Part shown: one piece after another, positions 37,861-49,530 of the stretch
How the letters are laid out: each line of letters opens with the position of its first letter
How positions within the stretch are numbered: position 1 is the stretch's first letter
Source: Marsupella aquatica
Lineage: Eukaryota; Marchantiophyta
Reading direction: 5' to 3'
DNA: 64,000 bases
Assembly (NCBI GenBank): GCA_973895155.1
Contig: OZ316893.1
Coordinates: 10,230,001-10,294,000 of the forward strand
Program-made: the position numbers and the translations under genes
Notes under the pieces: generated by a model
Told to the model about the DNA's origin: nothing
The model's input: the letters and a program-made list of their open reading frames with translations, nothing else
Database searches by the model: none

Positions 37861-40235
37861 TGGCTTTACAAGACCTTGTGGGCATTTTGAGTGTGTTTTT
37901 TTTTGTCTCCAAAGCTAATCTAACTGGTTCACATCCTAAACATAGTGGACAGGGGCCAAAGGATACTTTGAACTAGTTTCATGGCCAGTAATGTCTCGTG
38001 AGGCAAACTGCAGCAAATGGTGCTAAAATAATTTGCTAGGAGACAAGTTGGGGAGCCACTTCACCTAAAAGTTAAAGATATGTTTGACATTAATCAAGTG
38101 CATAGAGTCAGGATGGCTTTACAAGATTTTGGGGTCCACTGCTTATTTTTTTTCAATTTCCCAGTGGTCCATATTAAAGGTCAAAAGGAATAAAAAGAAG
38201 CAACCATCTGCACTTATGTAGTTGGCTTGAAGAGAACTCAGGGCCCCCATTAGAGTATGGTGTCTATGGATCGTACATGGCAACTAGTGGGCCTAACTAA
38301 GGAATGCTTATATGCTGTGCTGGTTTTGTCTAGAATTTAAACCATGTCCATAGGTGGTCCATTCCAAGCTTTGTCTTCAATATCCATTCTGTCAAGGGAT
38401 TTGCATTTACTGAACCTTCATTTCAAAAGGTATTTGGGCTGGACCTTCACTTCAAAAGGTATTCCAGTCCCCCCCACTCCCCCCCCCCCCCACCCCGTGT
38501 CTTCTAATGCCCTCAATCCACTGCTGTTGTTAAGCTTGGAAGGTATTAAAGCACTTCCCAAGTAAGCTACAAAGTATAAACATTTGAAAAGTAGACCAAT
38601 TAGAGATGCCTAAATTAACAATCTAACAGAAACAGCTGCTAAGTCTCTGGAGTTGTTGTCTGATCAACAGAAACTAATCAATAAATCACCCAGTGAGCTT
38701 TCCAAGGAAACCAACACAGACCCCATGCCAGTCTCTTGCAAATTCCTGGCATGTGGTTTTGCCATAAACATGAATAATGATATTTGTGGTGACAAACAAA
38801 CATGGTCATTTGTTGCAATGTTGGCAAAATTGGTTAGACTCGAGAATGGTAAGGTTCATTGGAGCCCGCCAGTGTGTGAGTATCCTGAGCTTCCTGTCAA
38901 AGAAACCTATCAAACTTGGATGATAAAGTGTCAAATATATCAATAGTAAAGGGGAGGAAGTGGACAACAGCAAGGGCATTGTCCCTCATCATTCCTCAAT
39001 AAAAAAATAATTAAGTCTTGATCTGTTGCCCTTGAATGGATATTTTTATGAGAGAATGACACCCGAACAAGTAAGGGGCAGCCCACCGACAATATTGATG
39101 GCCAGGGAATAGATCTGTTAGAATAATCCAGGGGCAAGGAGCTCCATCAAAAGAGCAGGAATTCACTTGTGGACTAGCCCCACCAAATCTGTGGCCTTGT
39201 TGTCTCTGGCGGTTTCTCTTCCCCTTCCCTCCCAGAAAAGTAAAAGCACTACCGAGGTATTCTTCTGAATGAATCACATTCTTGACATATTTACAGCAAT
39301 TATTGTGAAGACCACCATTACACATTTACAAGGGACATTTACCCTTGGGGGTTAACATTTTGTAGCAAGCGTTTGAATTGAGAGAGCCCATTAACAAAAG
39401 CCAATATTAGTTAAACTTTGAGATCATGGGGGGACAAAAGTGTGTATACATCTAAGGGGTTTGTCCTACTTTTAATCTAAGGAAGTTGTCCATAACAGGT
39501 TTAGGTCTAGCTAGGTAGTCCACCTATAAATTTGTCAATGTGATAGAGCTCTGGAAACTCTGATGATCTGGACACAAGTGTGGTTATACAAGCTTGCCCT
39601 AAGACATTAAAGCTTGCCTGGAGAGCCCAACCATTTGACTCCTTTGAGACACAGTTGGGAAAGGACACTGTGCAATTATGAATGTACGTAGTCGCTAAAT
39701 CCATAATTTTCCACAGCAGTTTTTTGCTGAGCGTCCATAGTCACGAATGCAAATATCAAACTTTGTGTAATTTGGCACAAAAGCTGCTCAAGAGAATACC
39801 CCAAAGAGTACTCAACAAATTCATCTACACCAAGTTATCAACAACTGTGGAGCATCAGTGCCAGACATCAGTCAACTGCCAATATAGCTCCAGGCCCATT
39901 CTAAGACAGATATTTTAACTTATTGAGAGTTAGGATCATTCTAAAAATGCAGTATGATAACTAGATGTATCAATAGTTTAATACAGAACAAAGTTAAAGA
40001 ATATCACCCTGAGTCAGTTCTCCTGCTTAACGTGGGCTGACAGAAGTTCAGTGATCAATAAATACTTCTTTAAGTGTAAGTTTGAGGGGTCAATCACTTT
40101 GTTGTACAGTTAAGCTGAAATTGTTTATATAGTATATAACACAAACTGTTTATAATTAATAGCACACTTTAATCCAGTTTTATATCCATTTTGACATGCA
40201 AACTTGGTAGCGTAGCGATGCTTGCTGTTCCTTGC
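37861..40235. other. Intergenic, no gene recognised
   Basis: This contains a poly-C tract near 38470-38498. The 97-codon open frame at 38653-38946 does not resemble any protein I know. Confidence 0.4.
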
Positions 40236-40340
40236 GGCAAGAGCTCCCAAGATCAAACATCTACCTGGTCAAATGAATGTTATTTAGTTTGGGGCAAGGA
40301 GCTCCCAAGGTCCAACATCTATCTTGTCAGCTGAATGTTA
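40236..40340. repeat. Imperfect tandem duplication
   Basis: The phrase ggcaagagctcccaag...gaatgttattt occurs twice head to tail, with several differences and an offset of about 60 bp. Confidence 0.6.
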
Positions 40341-41084
40341 TTTCGAAAAGAAAGAACTGAATGCCCCCCTTTAAAGTGCAATTCAGGGACCAAAGCTTGG
40401 GGCTGCTTACGCTTGATACAAAATCCAATTGGTCAAATTCCAAAAATTAAAAACTGAAATAGGTTAGAAAACAAAGAGAAGAACCCTACTTCTTGGATTA
40501 GTCACCTAGCCATCGACCCCGTTACTCAGAATCCGATAATCACCCTTGAATCTACTTTAGATCAATCTAGAGAGCCAAAAAAACTAATCTAGGAAAATGA
40601 AATGAGGAATAAGCTTTAAATCTTGTCCTCCACTCAAGATCAGAAGATGACACTGGCCACCTGGCCATAAAACCGTAACTTCCCCAGTCCCCTTGGGGCC
40701 AAGCTGGAGAAAGGGTTAGCCGGTTAGGTCCATCACCTAGAAGCTAAAGGAATAACTATTAAGGCCATTGGGACCTGCTGGCATGCTCCCTTCCTCATCA
40801 ATTCAGGTCTAGGCCCTTCTGGCAAACTCATTGTGTGGGTCGCTGCTGGCCCCCACCTGTGGACTCTATCATTCAACACAACAACTCTGGTCCCATAATT
40901 GGGGAACTGCAGACTTTAGTTGGGCCCTCCATCCCTGTGGCACCATCACTGGCCTAAAAAACATTTGCACCAAAATCACGCACTATAGGTTGGAAACAAG
41001 TCATTTGCACGTTCCGGGTGCTCACCCAGAGGTTCTCTACTTTGAAAATGATAAAATTGCTGGTGTTTGGGTCCACACTAGTGT
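40341..41084. other. Intergenic, nothing recognised
   Basis: No gene or repeat was identified. An open frame at 40831-41124 overlaps the SINE-like repeat and is not supported. Confidence 0.4.
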
Positions 41085-41380
41085 TTCTTTTGTATATTTG
41101 TTTTTGCCTCGAAATCTAAAATAGACTCATCCAACAAAGGATAGGCTATTAACTTGGAGCATGGGACTCTTCAGGGTAACCAGAAGGGGACTATACCCAG
41201 GGGACCCAAACCAGGAGTGGGAGAGAATTGAATCAGGGCCCTAGAGCTGACCAGTCAGATGGTGAAGAACGGAACCAGTACTCCCACCACTACACCCGAT
41301 CCACCCAATTGAACCTGGGACCTCTTGGTTCTAGGCTGCCAACTGACCTAAGCTAGTTGCTTTGCACAATTGCTAGTAGG
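41085..41380 (-). mobile_element. tRNA-derived SINE, copy 1
   Basis: On the minus strand a tRNA-like head shows TAGCTTAGGTCAGTTGGC (A-box-like, 41339-41355) and GGTTCAATTGG (B-box-like, 41305-41315), spaced about as in tRNA. The body extends to about 41085. The body segment 41087-41180 matches 52140-52240, so it is a dispersed family. Confidence 0.55.
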
Positions 41381-41804
41381 TGAAGGGGCTAGAAAATTAT
41401 ACAAATATTGTAAGCCCTATTGTAGGTTTTATAAAATTTAGTCACTCATTAACTTAGCCAAAATCAACTTTATATATACATAAGGGTCAATGTGACTCTA
41501 CAAGTCAAGGACAATGTTTTTTGCTAATCTGAGAGTCCTCAACTACAGTAGTCATAAGTGCCACCTACCCAAGTACAAGAGAAAACACTGGTCCCCACCT
41601 AGGATACCTTGATTTCATAAACAAGGTGGATTCTTGGATGAACCATTGTTATCTCATTCGGGTCCTCAGGTCAACTACGCTACTGCCATCCACTTAGCAC
41701 AAGACCTGCTATAAATATTAACTATCGCCAATTACCTGTTCTTTGCCGGTTCAATCTTTGAACGTGAGTAGAGGAGATTAAAATAAAATGTAACAAAATA
41801 TATA

Positions 41805-41960
41805 TTTTCTATTTTCATTCTTGTAATATATTAATGAAAAAAAACATGCATTCATGTATATGGACATCTTCTTTACATGCACATAGAGTTTGGTGGGGCC
41901 CTGGAGTCACTATCCGGAGGCTTCACTCTAGAAGGGTACACCTTTACTCTAGCTTGCCCT
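41805..41960 (+). repeat. Dispersed A/T-rich repeat, partial copy 3
   Basis: It shares ttaatgaaaaa, catgcattcatgtat, acatgcacata, ttggtggggcc and gaggcttca.tctag with the copies at 23465 and 37620, in the same order. Confidence 0.45.
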
Positions 41961-42394
41961 TGGCGCTTTATAAGTAAAAGCAAGATTGCATTTTATCTCA
42001 GTAACTATCATAATGCCTAAATATTATTCTCCTGTTTGTAATTTTTAAATTAGTGACATACACATTGAAATGTTTTATTATTGCCCACACTGTTCTGAAG
42101 AGAGGACTGTAATACACTTTTAACGCTGAATATCTATGCTTTAATTTGTACAAATTTTAATTAAAAGCATCCCAGCCTGGAGAATCTTCCTAAGAGGTGA
42201 TCCAAATCTTGATTGGACATTCTTCTTCAAGAATAGGGAAAGTCACAAAGGCCATTAAGTTTGAAAAATGATCTCCATGGCAAAAATCAGCAGGTTGTCT
42301 ATAACAAGTTACTCTCTTCTCAGAAGTAGATTTGGTTGTATCTGGGGTCAAATTTGTGGGGAGAAATCAGATCAGGAAATACACTCCAAACATA

Positions 42395-42665
42395 CACGTG
42401 CTCAATAGTTACGTGGTTCGCCTCAAGGTTGGCTACGTCCACGGGAAGACCAAACTTTATTAACGGTTATGTGGCTACTCAAGCATCACCATAGCTCCCA
42501 TCTCTTCAAGCTCTCATCTCTTGCTGTATCATTGTGTTCTCTCTTGAGAACTCTCTTGTGTGTTTTCTCACCACATAGAAGTTGAAGAGATAAGGACCAA
42601 TCTCTTCAACTAGGGTTTACTCTAACCCTAGTTAATATACTAGCTAATCATAGTTCAACCCAAGA
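42395..42665. repeat. Diverged copia-type LTR fragment
   Basis: The phrase tacgtggttcgcctc, followed shortly by ggctacgtccacgggaa, matches the same block in the LTRs of copia 1 and 2. The rest differs, so this is a remnant of a related but different family. Exact ends and any internal region were not identified. Confidence 0.45.
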
Positions 42666-42677
42666 CTGAGTTAACCT

Positions 42678-43199
42678 CTACAAAATTTTCCAGATCTGCC
42701 CTAGCTTGATCACCCCTCTCTGGTCCAATTGGACTCTGTACTTTAGTGCACTCCCTGATTTTACTTGGTCAGAGAGGTATGTTGTGGAGAGCTTGAGGAA
42801 GTGTTGTACAAGCTCATTCCGGTTTTCAACTGTTGGAATAAAACTGTCTTCCACCATACAATAAGAAGGAATAATATTCTGGTCAAGCATTCCTGGAAAC
42901 TGCAAAAATGATATAGAGAGGGTCCCGCCACCCATGTTGTCAAATAACCTGCTCAAAAGCCTGTCTCCATAAGAACGTGAAAACTTCAGGATGGTTGTTT
43001 TCACTACTTGTTCCTGAAGAATAATGGAATTAGTGCACCGTTTGTTGTCCAAACTAGTGTATCCCAGTGGTAGCACCATGATTGAATCCCGTGCTGTCAC
43101 CGTGCCAAATCTCCGAGGTAGCTGCTTTTTTTTTTTCAAATGTGGAAATATATGAAACCCCACAGAAAGGGAAAAGTGAACCACAATAGTTGAACCCAA
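42678..43199 (-). CDS. Unrecognised 173-codon open frame
   Basis: An open frame of 522 nt, ending next to the LTR fragment. I recognise no domain. It has a Lys run near residue 22-26, no clear membrane segment and mixed composition. It may be a captured exon, a fragment of a decayed transposon or a chance frame; codon content does not decide it. No spliced partner was found on either side. Confidence 0.2.
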   Translation of the reverse strand: MGSTIVVHFSLSVGFHIFPHLKKKKQLPRRFGTVTARDSIMVLPLGYTSLDNKRCTNSIILQEQVVKTTILKFSRSYGDRLLSRLFDNMGGGTLSISFLQFPGMLDQNIIPSYCMVEDSFIPTVENRNELVQHFLKLSTTYLSDQVKSGSALKYRVQLDQRGVIKLGQIWKIL

Positions 43200-43650
43200 G
43201 ATCTATTAGTCTCTATTCAAAAGAGCTACCACAAAGTCATGCCTCTCTGGCTGAGGCAGCTGCTTTTACACACATACTCCCTCCAAAGTGGGGTTCATCA
43301 AAGTCTCTTTGCACAAAAAGGCACTCCCAGGTGAGGTTCACCAAAGCCCAGCAAAGTCCCTCTGCAGAAGAAAAGCTGGACACTTAGGAGACTTTTGAAT
43401 GCTATTCTTCCATCAGTAGCAACAATGAAAATGGGCACCTGGCAGCTTCCAAGAAGAGGGACCCAAGGTGGAGCTAGTATTTCAGTTTCCAAGCCAGAAA
43501 GAATTGTCTCCCCGGTTACTGTTCACTCACTGCAAACCTTGAGTTCCATTGCATACACCACTGCTAAATTGTGTAGCCCAAAATGTGTCAGGTCGAGAGA
43601 AAATAAATGGAAGTTCATGAACAGAAATGGAGCAAGCAGTCCATCCTTCA

Positions 43651-44680
43651 GACCACCTCAAAAGGTGGTCTAAGTTTCTGATTAAAAAAACATGGTCACA
43701 TCTTCAGCACAAACGGGAGCTGTCCATTCTTTATTAGACCTCAAGATGGAGACTAAGTTTTTGATTTAAAAAACATGGTCACATCAGCAAAAGGAGCCCC
43801 ACCAGCAGGTGACTAGGATAAATAAAGGTTTGTCAAGATTGTGCCCCAAAGTACATGTAAGAGTTTGGTCACTTCTCACATTTGATTGGCATTGATTACA
43901 TTCCAGACAGAAAGAAAAGACTGGTTCTTGGAAAGCCCCCCTTTTGTAGGCCCAGGAAGCACTCTCAGAGCTCACCTTATGACGTGTTTTAATTTACTAC
44001 CCATGACTGTGACAGCCTCTATTAAACAATCTCCTTCCAAAAGGAACTGGAAGCTCAAAAGGAAGTACCAATCAAGTATTGACATGTGCCATTTTATTTT
44101 TTGGAATGGTTACCCCCTTACTTAGAAGTAGCAAGGAGTACCCCTTGACTTAATTTTGATTTAATGTCAGACGTTTTGGAAATGACCCCAACAGGGGAAC
44201 CCAATGGAGCTTTCTTCACTGCGGCAAATGACATTTTGAGCTCAAGCCTCTTCAGTAGACTGCCTAACTTATAGAAATCATGGGCAAGTGTGGAGCACCC
44301 GAGGGGGATTTCATAAGACAATGGGGCCATTCAATGTCTCTCCATTCAAAACAAAGTCCAGACCTGAATCCTGCCCTGAATAGAAGTGGTTGCTTGCTCT
44401 AATCCTTTACACCAGCTCAAGAGGAGGTCTAAGTTTTTTACCAAAACATTTACGCATCAGCAAAAACGAGGGATCTAGAGGGGGCCCAGCAACGGATGAC
44501 TAGGTTTGGTAATGGTTTTGCCTGATTCTGCCCCAAAATGGCACATTCATGTGAAGTGAAGTCTGGTCTGTTCACACATCTGGACAGCTAGGATTGCATC
44601 TCACAGTTAGAAAAAAGGAACTCATGTTCCCAAGTTCTTGTAAGGCCCTCCTTAACTGTGACCCAAGTTGTTATTATTAA
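43651..44680. repeat. Diverged local triplication with a hairpin
   Basis: The phrase ctaagttt.tgatt followed by aaaacatggtcacatc starts at about 43670 and 43752, and a diverged version at about 44429 is followed by the shared block gatctagagggggcccagc...gactaggt...ttctgccccaaa. An 8-bp inverted repeat gaccacct/aggtggtc lies at 43651-43670. Confidence 0.5.
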
Positions 44681-46207
44681 TGAGTTTCCTAACCTGAGTC
44701 AACCTAATCTTACAAATGGAATATAGTAGTGCAGTGTGGATTAGTGCAAGCCAAGCATGTTGTAAATGCACCAAAAAATGCAGTTTGCATAAGTGCAGGT
44801 CAACTCACACTAAACCACCAACACACAAATACATTTTAGTCTATTAATGTACACATGCATTTATCAATTACTGCAATGCATAAGTAAGATGCATATCTTG
44901 ATAAGTGCAGCAAACAGCTCCAAAAGTAAATTCATGCTCTTAACGAGTTAAAATGTGTAATATGATGGCTCGGGGTATGCAGAGGCTTCGTGACCCAACA
45001 ACAAAACAGGGTGCTGAATTTCATGCACTTATTATATGAATTTCATGCACTTATTATATAGTGCAGACTATGCACATATGAAGAACTGCATAAAGAAGTG
45101 CATAAATGATGTACTGTGCACTTACATCATAGTGCACCCCGTGGATAAGTGCTGGCCGGTGGTGCCTTCCCGAGAGCACGCATGCCCTTAGACACGGTGC
45201 ACTGTTTGTCACATCGAGTGTCCAATGATTGAGAGTCATGGATGCGAAATCGAAAAGCACACTCGTGTTTCCGAAATTAGTGGAGCGAATGTTGCGGAGT
45301 GCTGCTGCAAATTGATTCATTTGATTCATTGTATGGTTAATTAAAGAAAGACCCAGCCAGCGTTCGAAGTGTCAGGTTGTGGACGTTGTGTCTCGAATCG
45401 AATTTCGACCGACGGTCTGTGCGTGCAAATCGTAGACTGCCAGTACTTCTGGAGTCGTCAGATTCTTTGTCGACAAAGCCTTTGACAGCATCATCCTGAC
45501 AAAAGCGCACTGAACCTCCTTTTTTAATCTCGGAAGCAAATATCGGAGTAGCACACAACGAAGGTGATGCTCAGAATAGATCTCACAAATAGACATGACG
45601 CCCACCCAACTCCTTCTCTGCATTGTACCGCACTGAGCATCAACTGTCTATTCTTCTCTGCACATTCTTCTCGAACACTCAGCTCCACTGTCCAGTTTGG
45701 AGAACTACAGTCCACCGGAAAACACCTCGTGAGTCGTGATGCATCAATCAATCAGGACAACATTGTCTTTTATGGTAGTCAGAAGTTGGAACGGATTCCC
45801 ATGAAGAGCAGCAGGACTGCAGGAGGAGGAACAACAGCTGGGCGTGGGTGGTGAGAATGCAAGTTAACAACAGAGAGGGTCGAAGAAAGGCAGGATTGAT
45901 TCACAAGCGGCGTTGGCAGGGATCCTGATCGAGGGAAAATCTTTCGAAGGACGGTCTGGCCAGGTAGTCAAGGATGATGCCAACAGAACATGGATGATTC
46001 TCCTCGAGCTCTACTATACTCAGTGACTGATTTGCAGTATGATGAGCAATGGTTATTCGGGGTGAATGATTGATGATTGGCAACACTGGTCGATCATGAA
46101 AGTTTAGCTCTTCTTTGGGTCCCGCTTTGGATTCAATGCAAGCTTGACAGAGATCGAGCTAGCTTTAAGGTTGGGAAGGAGCTGGATCTTTAGTGAGGCG
46201 AAGAATA
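44681..46207. other. Upstream region of the GT34 gene
   Basis: This holds many short gtgca/tgcac and gcataagtgc motifs between 44720 and 45130 and a perfect 22-bp x2 repeat (tgaatttcatgcacttatta..., 45015-45058). The part after about 45350 is G/C-richer and is probably promoter and 5' leader. Confidence 0.4.
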
Positions 46208-48009
46208 ATGGAGAAGTTCGTGAGGCTATCCAGTGGATGCCAAATGTATAACAGCAGAGTTTACTTCGTCCTATGGATCACTGTCTGGCTCCAGTGTGTT
46301 GTCGTGAGTCAACTTTTCGTTGCAACAGTAGCCAAGCAGCGAGACGATTTTGAACGGATGAACCTCAGGGACTCAATAGCTCGATTCCAGCAGGACCTCG
46401 TACAACAAGATCGCGAGCTGCTCCAGGTAAATGTCTACAAATCGAGGTTCTCAGAGAACATTTCATTAGTCCGGCCGGAGCTTGTCTTTCCTAACCCGTT
46501 AAGAATTCAAATTCACAGTATTGCCTGTAGATAATTAACTTCCGCGCTAAGTTTAAGGCAGCCTGAACGAATGCCTTCAATTGTAAAAATCCGAAGTGGC
46601 TTAGAAGAGATGGTATTCTACAGACTAGAAACGCAGGACCCAGATTCTCCGGGTCAAATGTATCGATTACTGAAGAGATTGTTAGGATTTCGGGAGGTCT
46701 CCAGGACCTACCTGATGTGCGATTTGTTTCCTAGGACATCGTAGGAGTTTTTGACAATTGTATACAATTTTGCTTTCAATCTGGGAAGTCTTTCCCCTAA
46801 TCAGGACTTCCAATCCGTTGAGTATTTACAGCTTTGACCATCACTCATCTTGCATTGCCACAGGTCCAGGACGAGGAGCAGTCGCTAATTGAGGACGAGA
46901 TTGAGGAAGAGGTAGAGACATGGGTGGAAGGGGACAAATTCTTCACAACACACCCGTACCTCCTGGGATCAGTCCCCATTAAAGATTGGGACCAACAGCG
47001 GCGGGTTTGGCTGGCCGAGAACCATCACACGAAGACGACAGAAGGTGGAAAACCTCGTGTATTGCTGATCTCGGGATCCCAAGCAATGCCTTGTGACAAT
47101 GCAGGAGGGGACCACTTCCACCTGAAAGCTCTCAAGAATAAAATAGACTACGCACGGATGCACAAATTCGAGATGTTCCACAATTTTTGGTTTCTCGATC
47201 CAAATTTCACAGGAGTGTGGTCGAAGCTGCCCATTATTCGCAGCCTGATGTTATCTCATCCAGAAACGGAGTGGATGATGTGGATGGACGTCGATGCATT
47301 TTTTACCGATATGTTGTTCGAGATTCCGTTCCACTTATACGATCAGCACAACTTCGTGATATGGAACTGGATGGGGGGCTTCGAGAAAAAGGATTGGGTG
47401 GCACTCAACGACGGGGTCTTTCTGATCCGGAACTGTCAATGGAGTCTCGATCTGATTGACAAGTGGTCTCCTTTGGGACCAGTGGGCAAAATCAGAGACG
47501 AGGCAGGCAAGTTCCTCTCATCTTTTCTCACCAACAGACGCCCCAACTACGCGGCGGACGATCAGTCTGCTCTCATGTACTTGATGCTGACGGACAAGGA
47601 GGTTGTGGACAAGGTCAAGTTCATCGAGAGGGAGTACAAGCTCCACGGCTACTGGGTCGAACTGGTGCCACACTACGAGAAGAACATGGCCAGGTTCTAT
47701 CCAGGCTTGGGGGATTGTAGATGGCCGTTCGTCACACACTTCACCGGGTGCTCTCCATGCAGTGGCGGCAACGATCCCGATTACTCGAGGGACATGTGTT
47801 GGGAGGGCTTCAACCGAGCTTTCAACTTTGCCGACAACCAAGTGATGGCATATATGGGATTCCGACACAAAGATCTCTCCTCGGTAGAGTTGGTCCGAAC
47901 CTGGAATGAAACTGCACAGCCCCTAGTGTATGTAGGCCTTAACCCCTGGAGCGATCGGCTTGCCGATGTTGCGGGAGCAGGACACCCAGACGACTGTTAC
48001 AGTTTCTGA
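46208..48009 (+). CDS. GT34 family glycosyltransferase (xyloglucan xylosyl-/galactomannan galactosyltransferase-like)
   Basis: Two exons (46208-46426, 46864-48009) join at phase 0 to give 454 aa. The topology is type II Golgi: a short cytosolic tail, one membrane segment (about 18-39, VYFVLWITVWLQCVVVSQLF), a stem with an acidic stretch, then the catalytic domain from about residue 135. Family marks are VLLISGSQAMPCDN, the metal/nucleotide-sugar DXD motif Asp215-Val-Asp217 in WMDVDAFFTDM, the box LNDGVFLIRNCQWSLDLID, DDQSALMYLM and VTHFTGCSPC. GT34 enzymes add alpha-linked xylose or galactose to plant cell-wall glucans or mannans from UDP-sugars. Which donor and acceptor apply cannot be read here. 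The ATG at 46208 is chosen because the in-frame codon upstream is GTG. No breaks are seen. Confidence 0.93.
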
Positions 48010-49530
48010 GCTGAAGCCAGCCAGCCAGTGCATGCAGATCGTGCACTAATAACTGACTATCCGCAGCCAGACCGAAAGCCAGAATGGTCAGAGGCTCAGA
48101 GCCGTTTTGGAGCAGATCATACGGAGAGTTGGATGGAGTCGCTAACGATGCGGCACGTCTGCTGATGATCTACATTGTGAGTACAAGTCTGATCTCAAAA
48201 CATTTCATATGAGCGCATCGCAGATCGGCTTCTGCAGTGAGAGGCCTAAGACTCACTCCGGCCGTCCAAATTCACTCGTTCGCCAACAAAGAAATAGATG
48301 AACGCTAGCATATCCATGTACAATCTCTCATATATTGGTCAATGTAGGAAAAACTCAGTCATTCAGACTGACATACAAATTTGTTATTCAAGAGTATATG
48401 ATCTACAAGTTTTTCGTGCCGGTCTGCCGTGTGCCCTATTCTCTCAGCGTGAATCACATTACGGATGAGAAACCTGAAGCTCTGAACGATGTCTTATTCT
48501 CGGACTTTGAATTGAACCCTCACACATTCGATTGAGTACCGTAGGTGACTCTGCTGCATTGGGTTTGCTTTGAGTCAGGGATCTGCAACATTTTCATATA
48601 ATTCCTGCTTGCAATTAGTGAACGGGGAGCTTCGCGGTCCAGCACTTGGTATGTGCGACGGTGGTACGTTAAGTGTTTCCAGTTGAGCTGTGTTTGTGAT
48701 GCTCACAAATTGTGAAGAGTCTGTTCCGCAGTAGTAATTAGCGAGTAACCAAAATTGACTTAAAATTGAAGCCCCGAGTATGAAGAACTCTCAAAAACTC
48801 GCTAGTTAGTTTTCCTTTCACACATTAGCCAGCATGACTAACAAGTCGCTGCGAAGTAGTCATTAGTGAAGAACCAAATTTGACTTGAAATCGAGAGAAA
48901 TCTCAGTTTTCCTTTCACACAGTAGCCAGCCTGAGTAAGAATCAGAACATGGACAGCCAAGCCAGTACAGGAATCCAGTCGTGCTCAAGTATTCAAGTGG
49001 ATCGCTTCTGCTCAAATAACATTTCAAGGAGATGGGGCAAGTCGTGTAGCAATCTGGCAGGCAGAATCAAGTTTTCAAGTGGGTCGCCTCCTTCCCAGAG
49101 AAAGTGATGAAGTGATGACATCCAGATTCCAGTCAGCAAAGACTCATCAGCACCACCGCCCTCAATTTGCTTTCGTACCGGAATCGGAAGCAGAGTGGCT
49201 AGCTAGGCATCGGGTTGAGCAATGGTTCCTTTAATCAATAGCACCACCTCATCACTTTGAAGACCGATTGCCACTGACAGCCTCCGGCACCAGTAATTTC
49301 CCATTTCTCAAAGCTCCCTGGAAGACGGAATCCTGCCGACAGCAGACAGCTTGATCAGTGTGTAATCGCCCGATGTGCATCCTTAACAGTGATGACCACT
49401 GTAGATGTAATCGACCATTGTGAAGGCTTAATAATGAGTACTGTCGATTCTTCAGTGAGGTACTCTACAGTAGTAGTCTAGTCAGCTTCGCTGCTTAAAG
49501 GAAAGTAGTATTGTTTTTGTAAAGTATTTT
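48010..49530. other. 3' flank of GT34 and intergenic DNA
   Basis: No further gene is recognised. A diverged tandem duplication lies at 48731-48935. Confidence 0.45.
48731..48935. repeat. Diverged tandem duplication (about 105-125 bp)
   Basis: The block gtagtaattag.ga.taaccaaaattgactt...gttttcctttcacaca.tagccagc occurs from 48731 and again from 48856, with substitutions and a shorter middle in the second unit. Confidence 0.65.
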
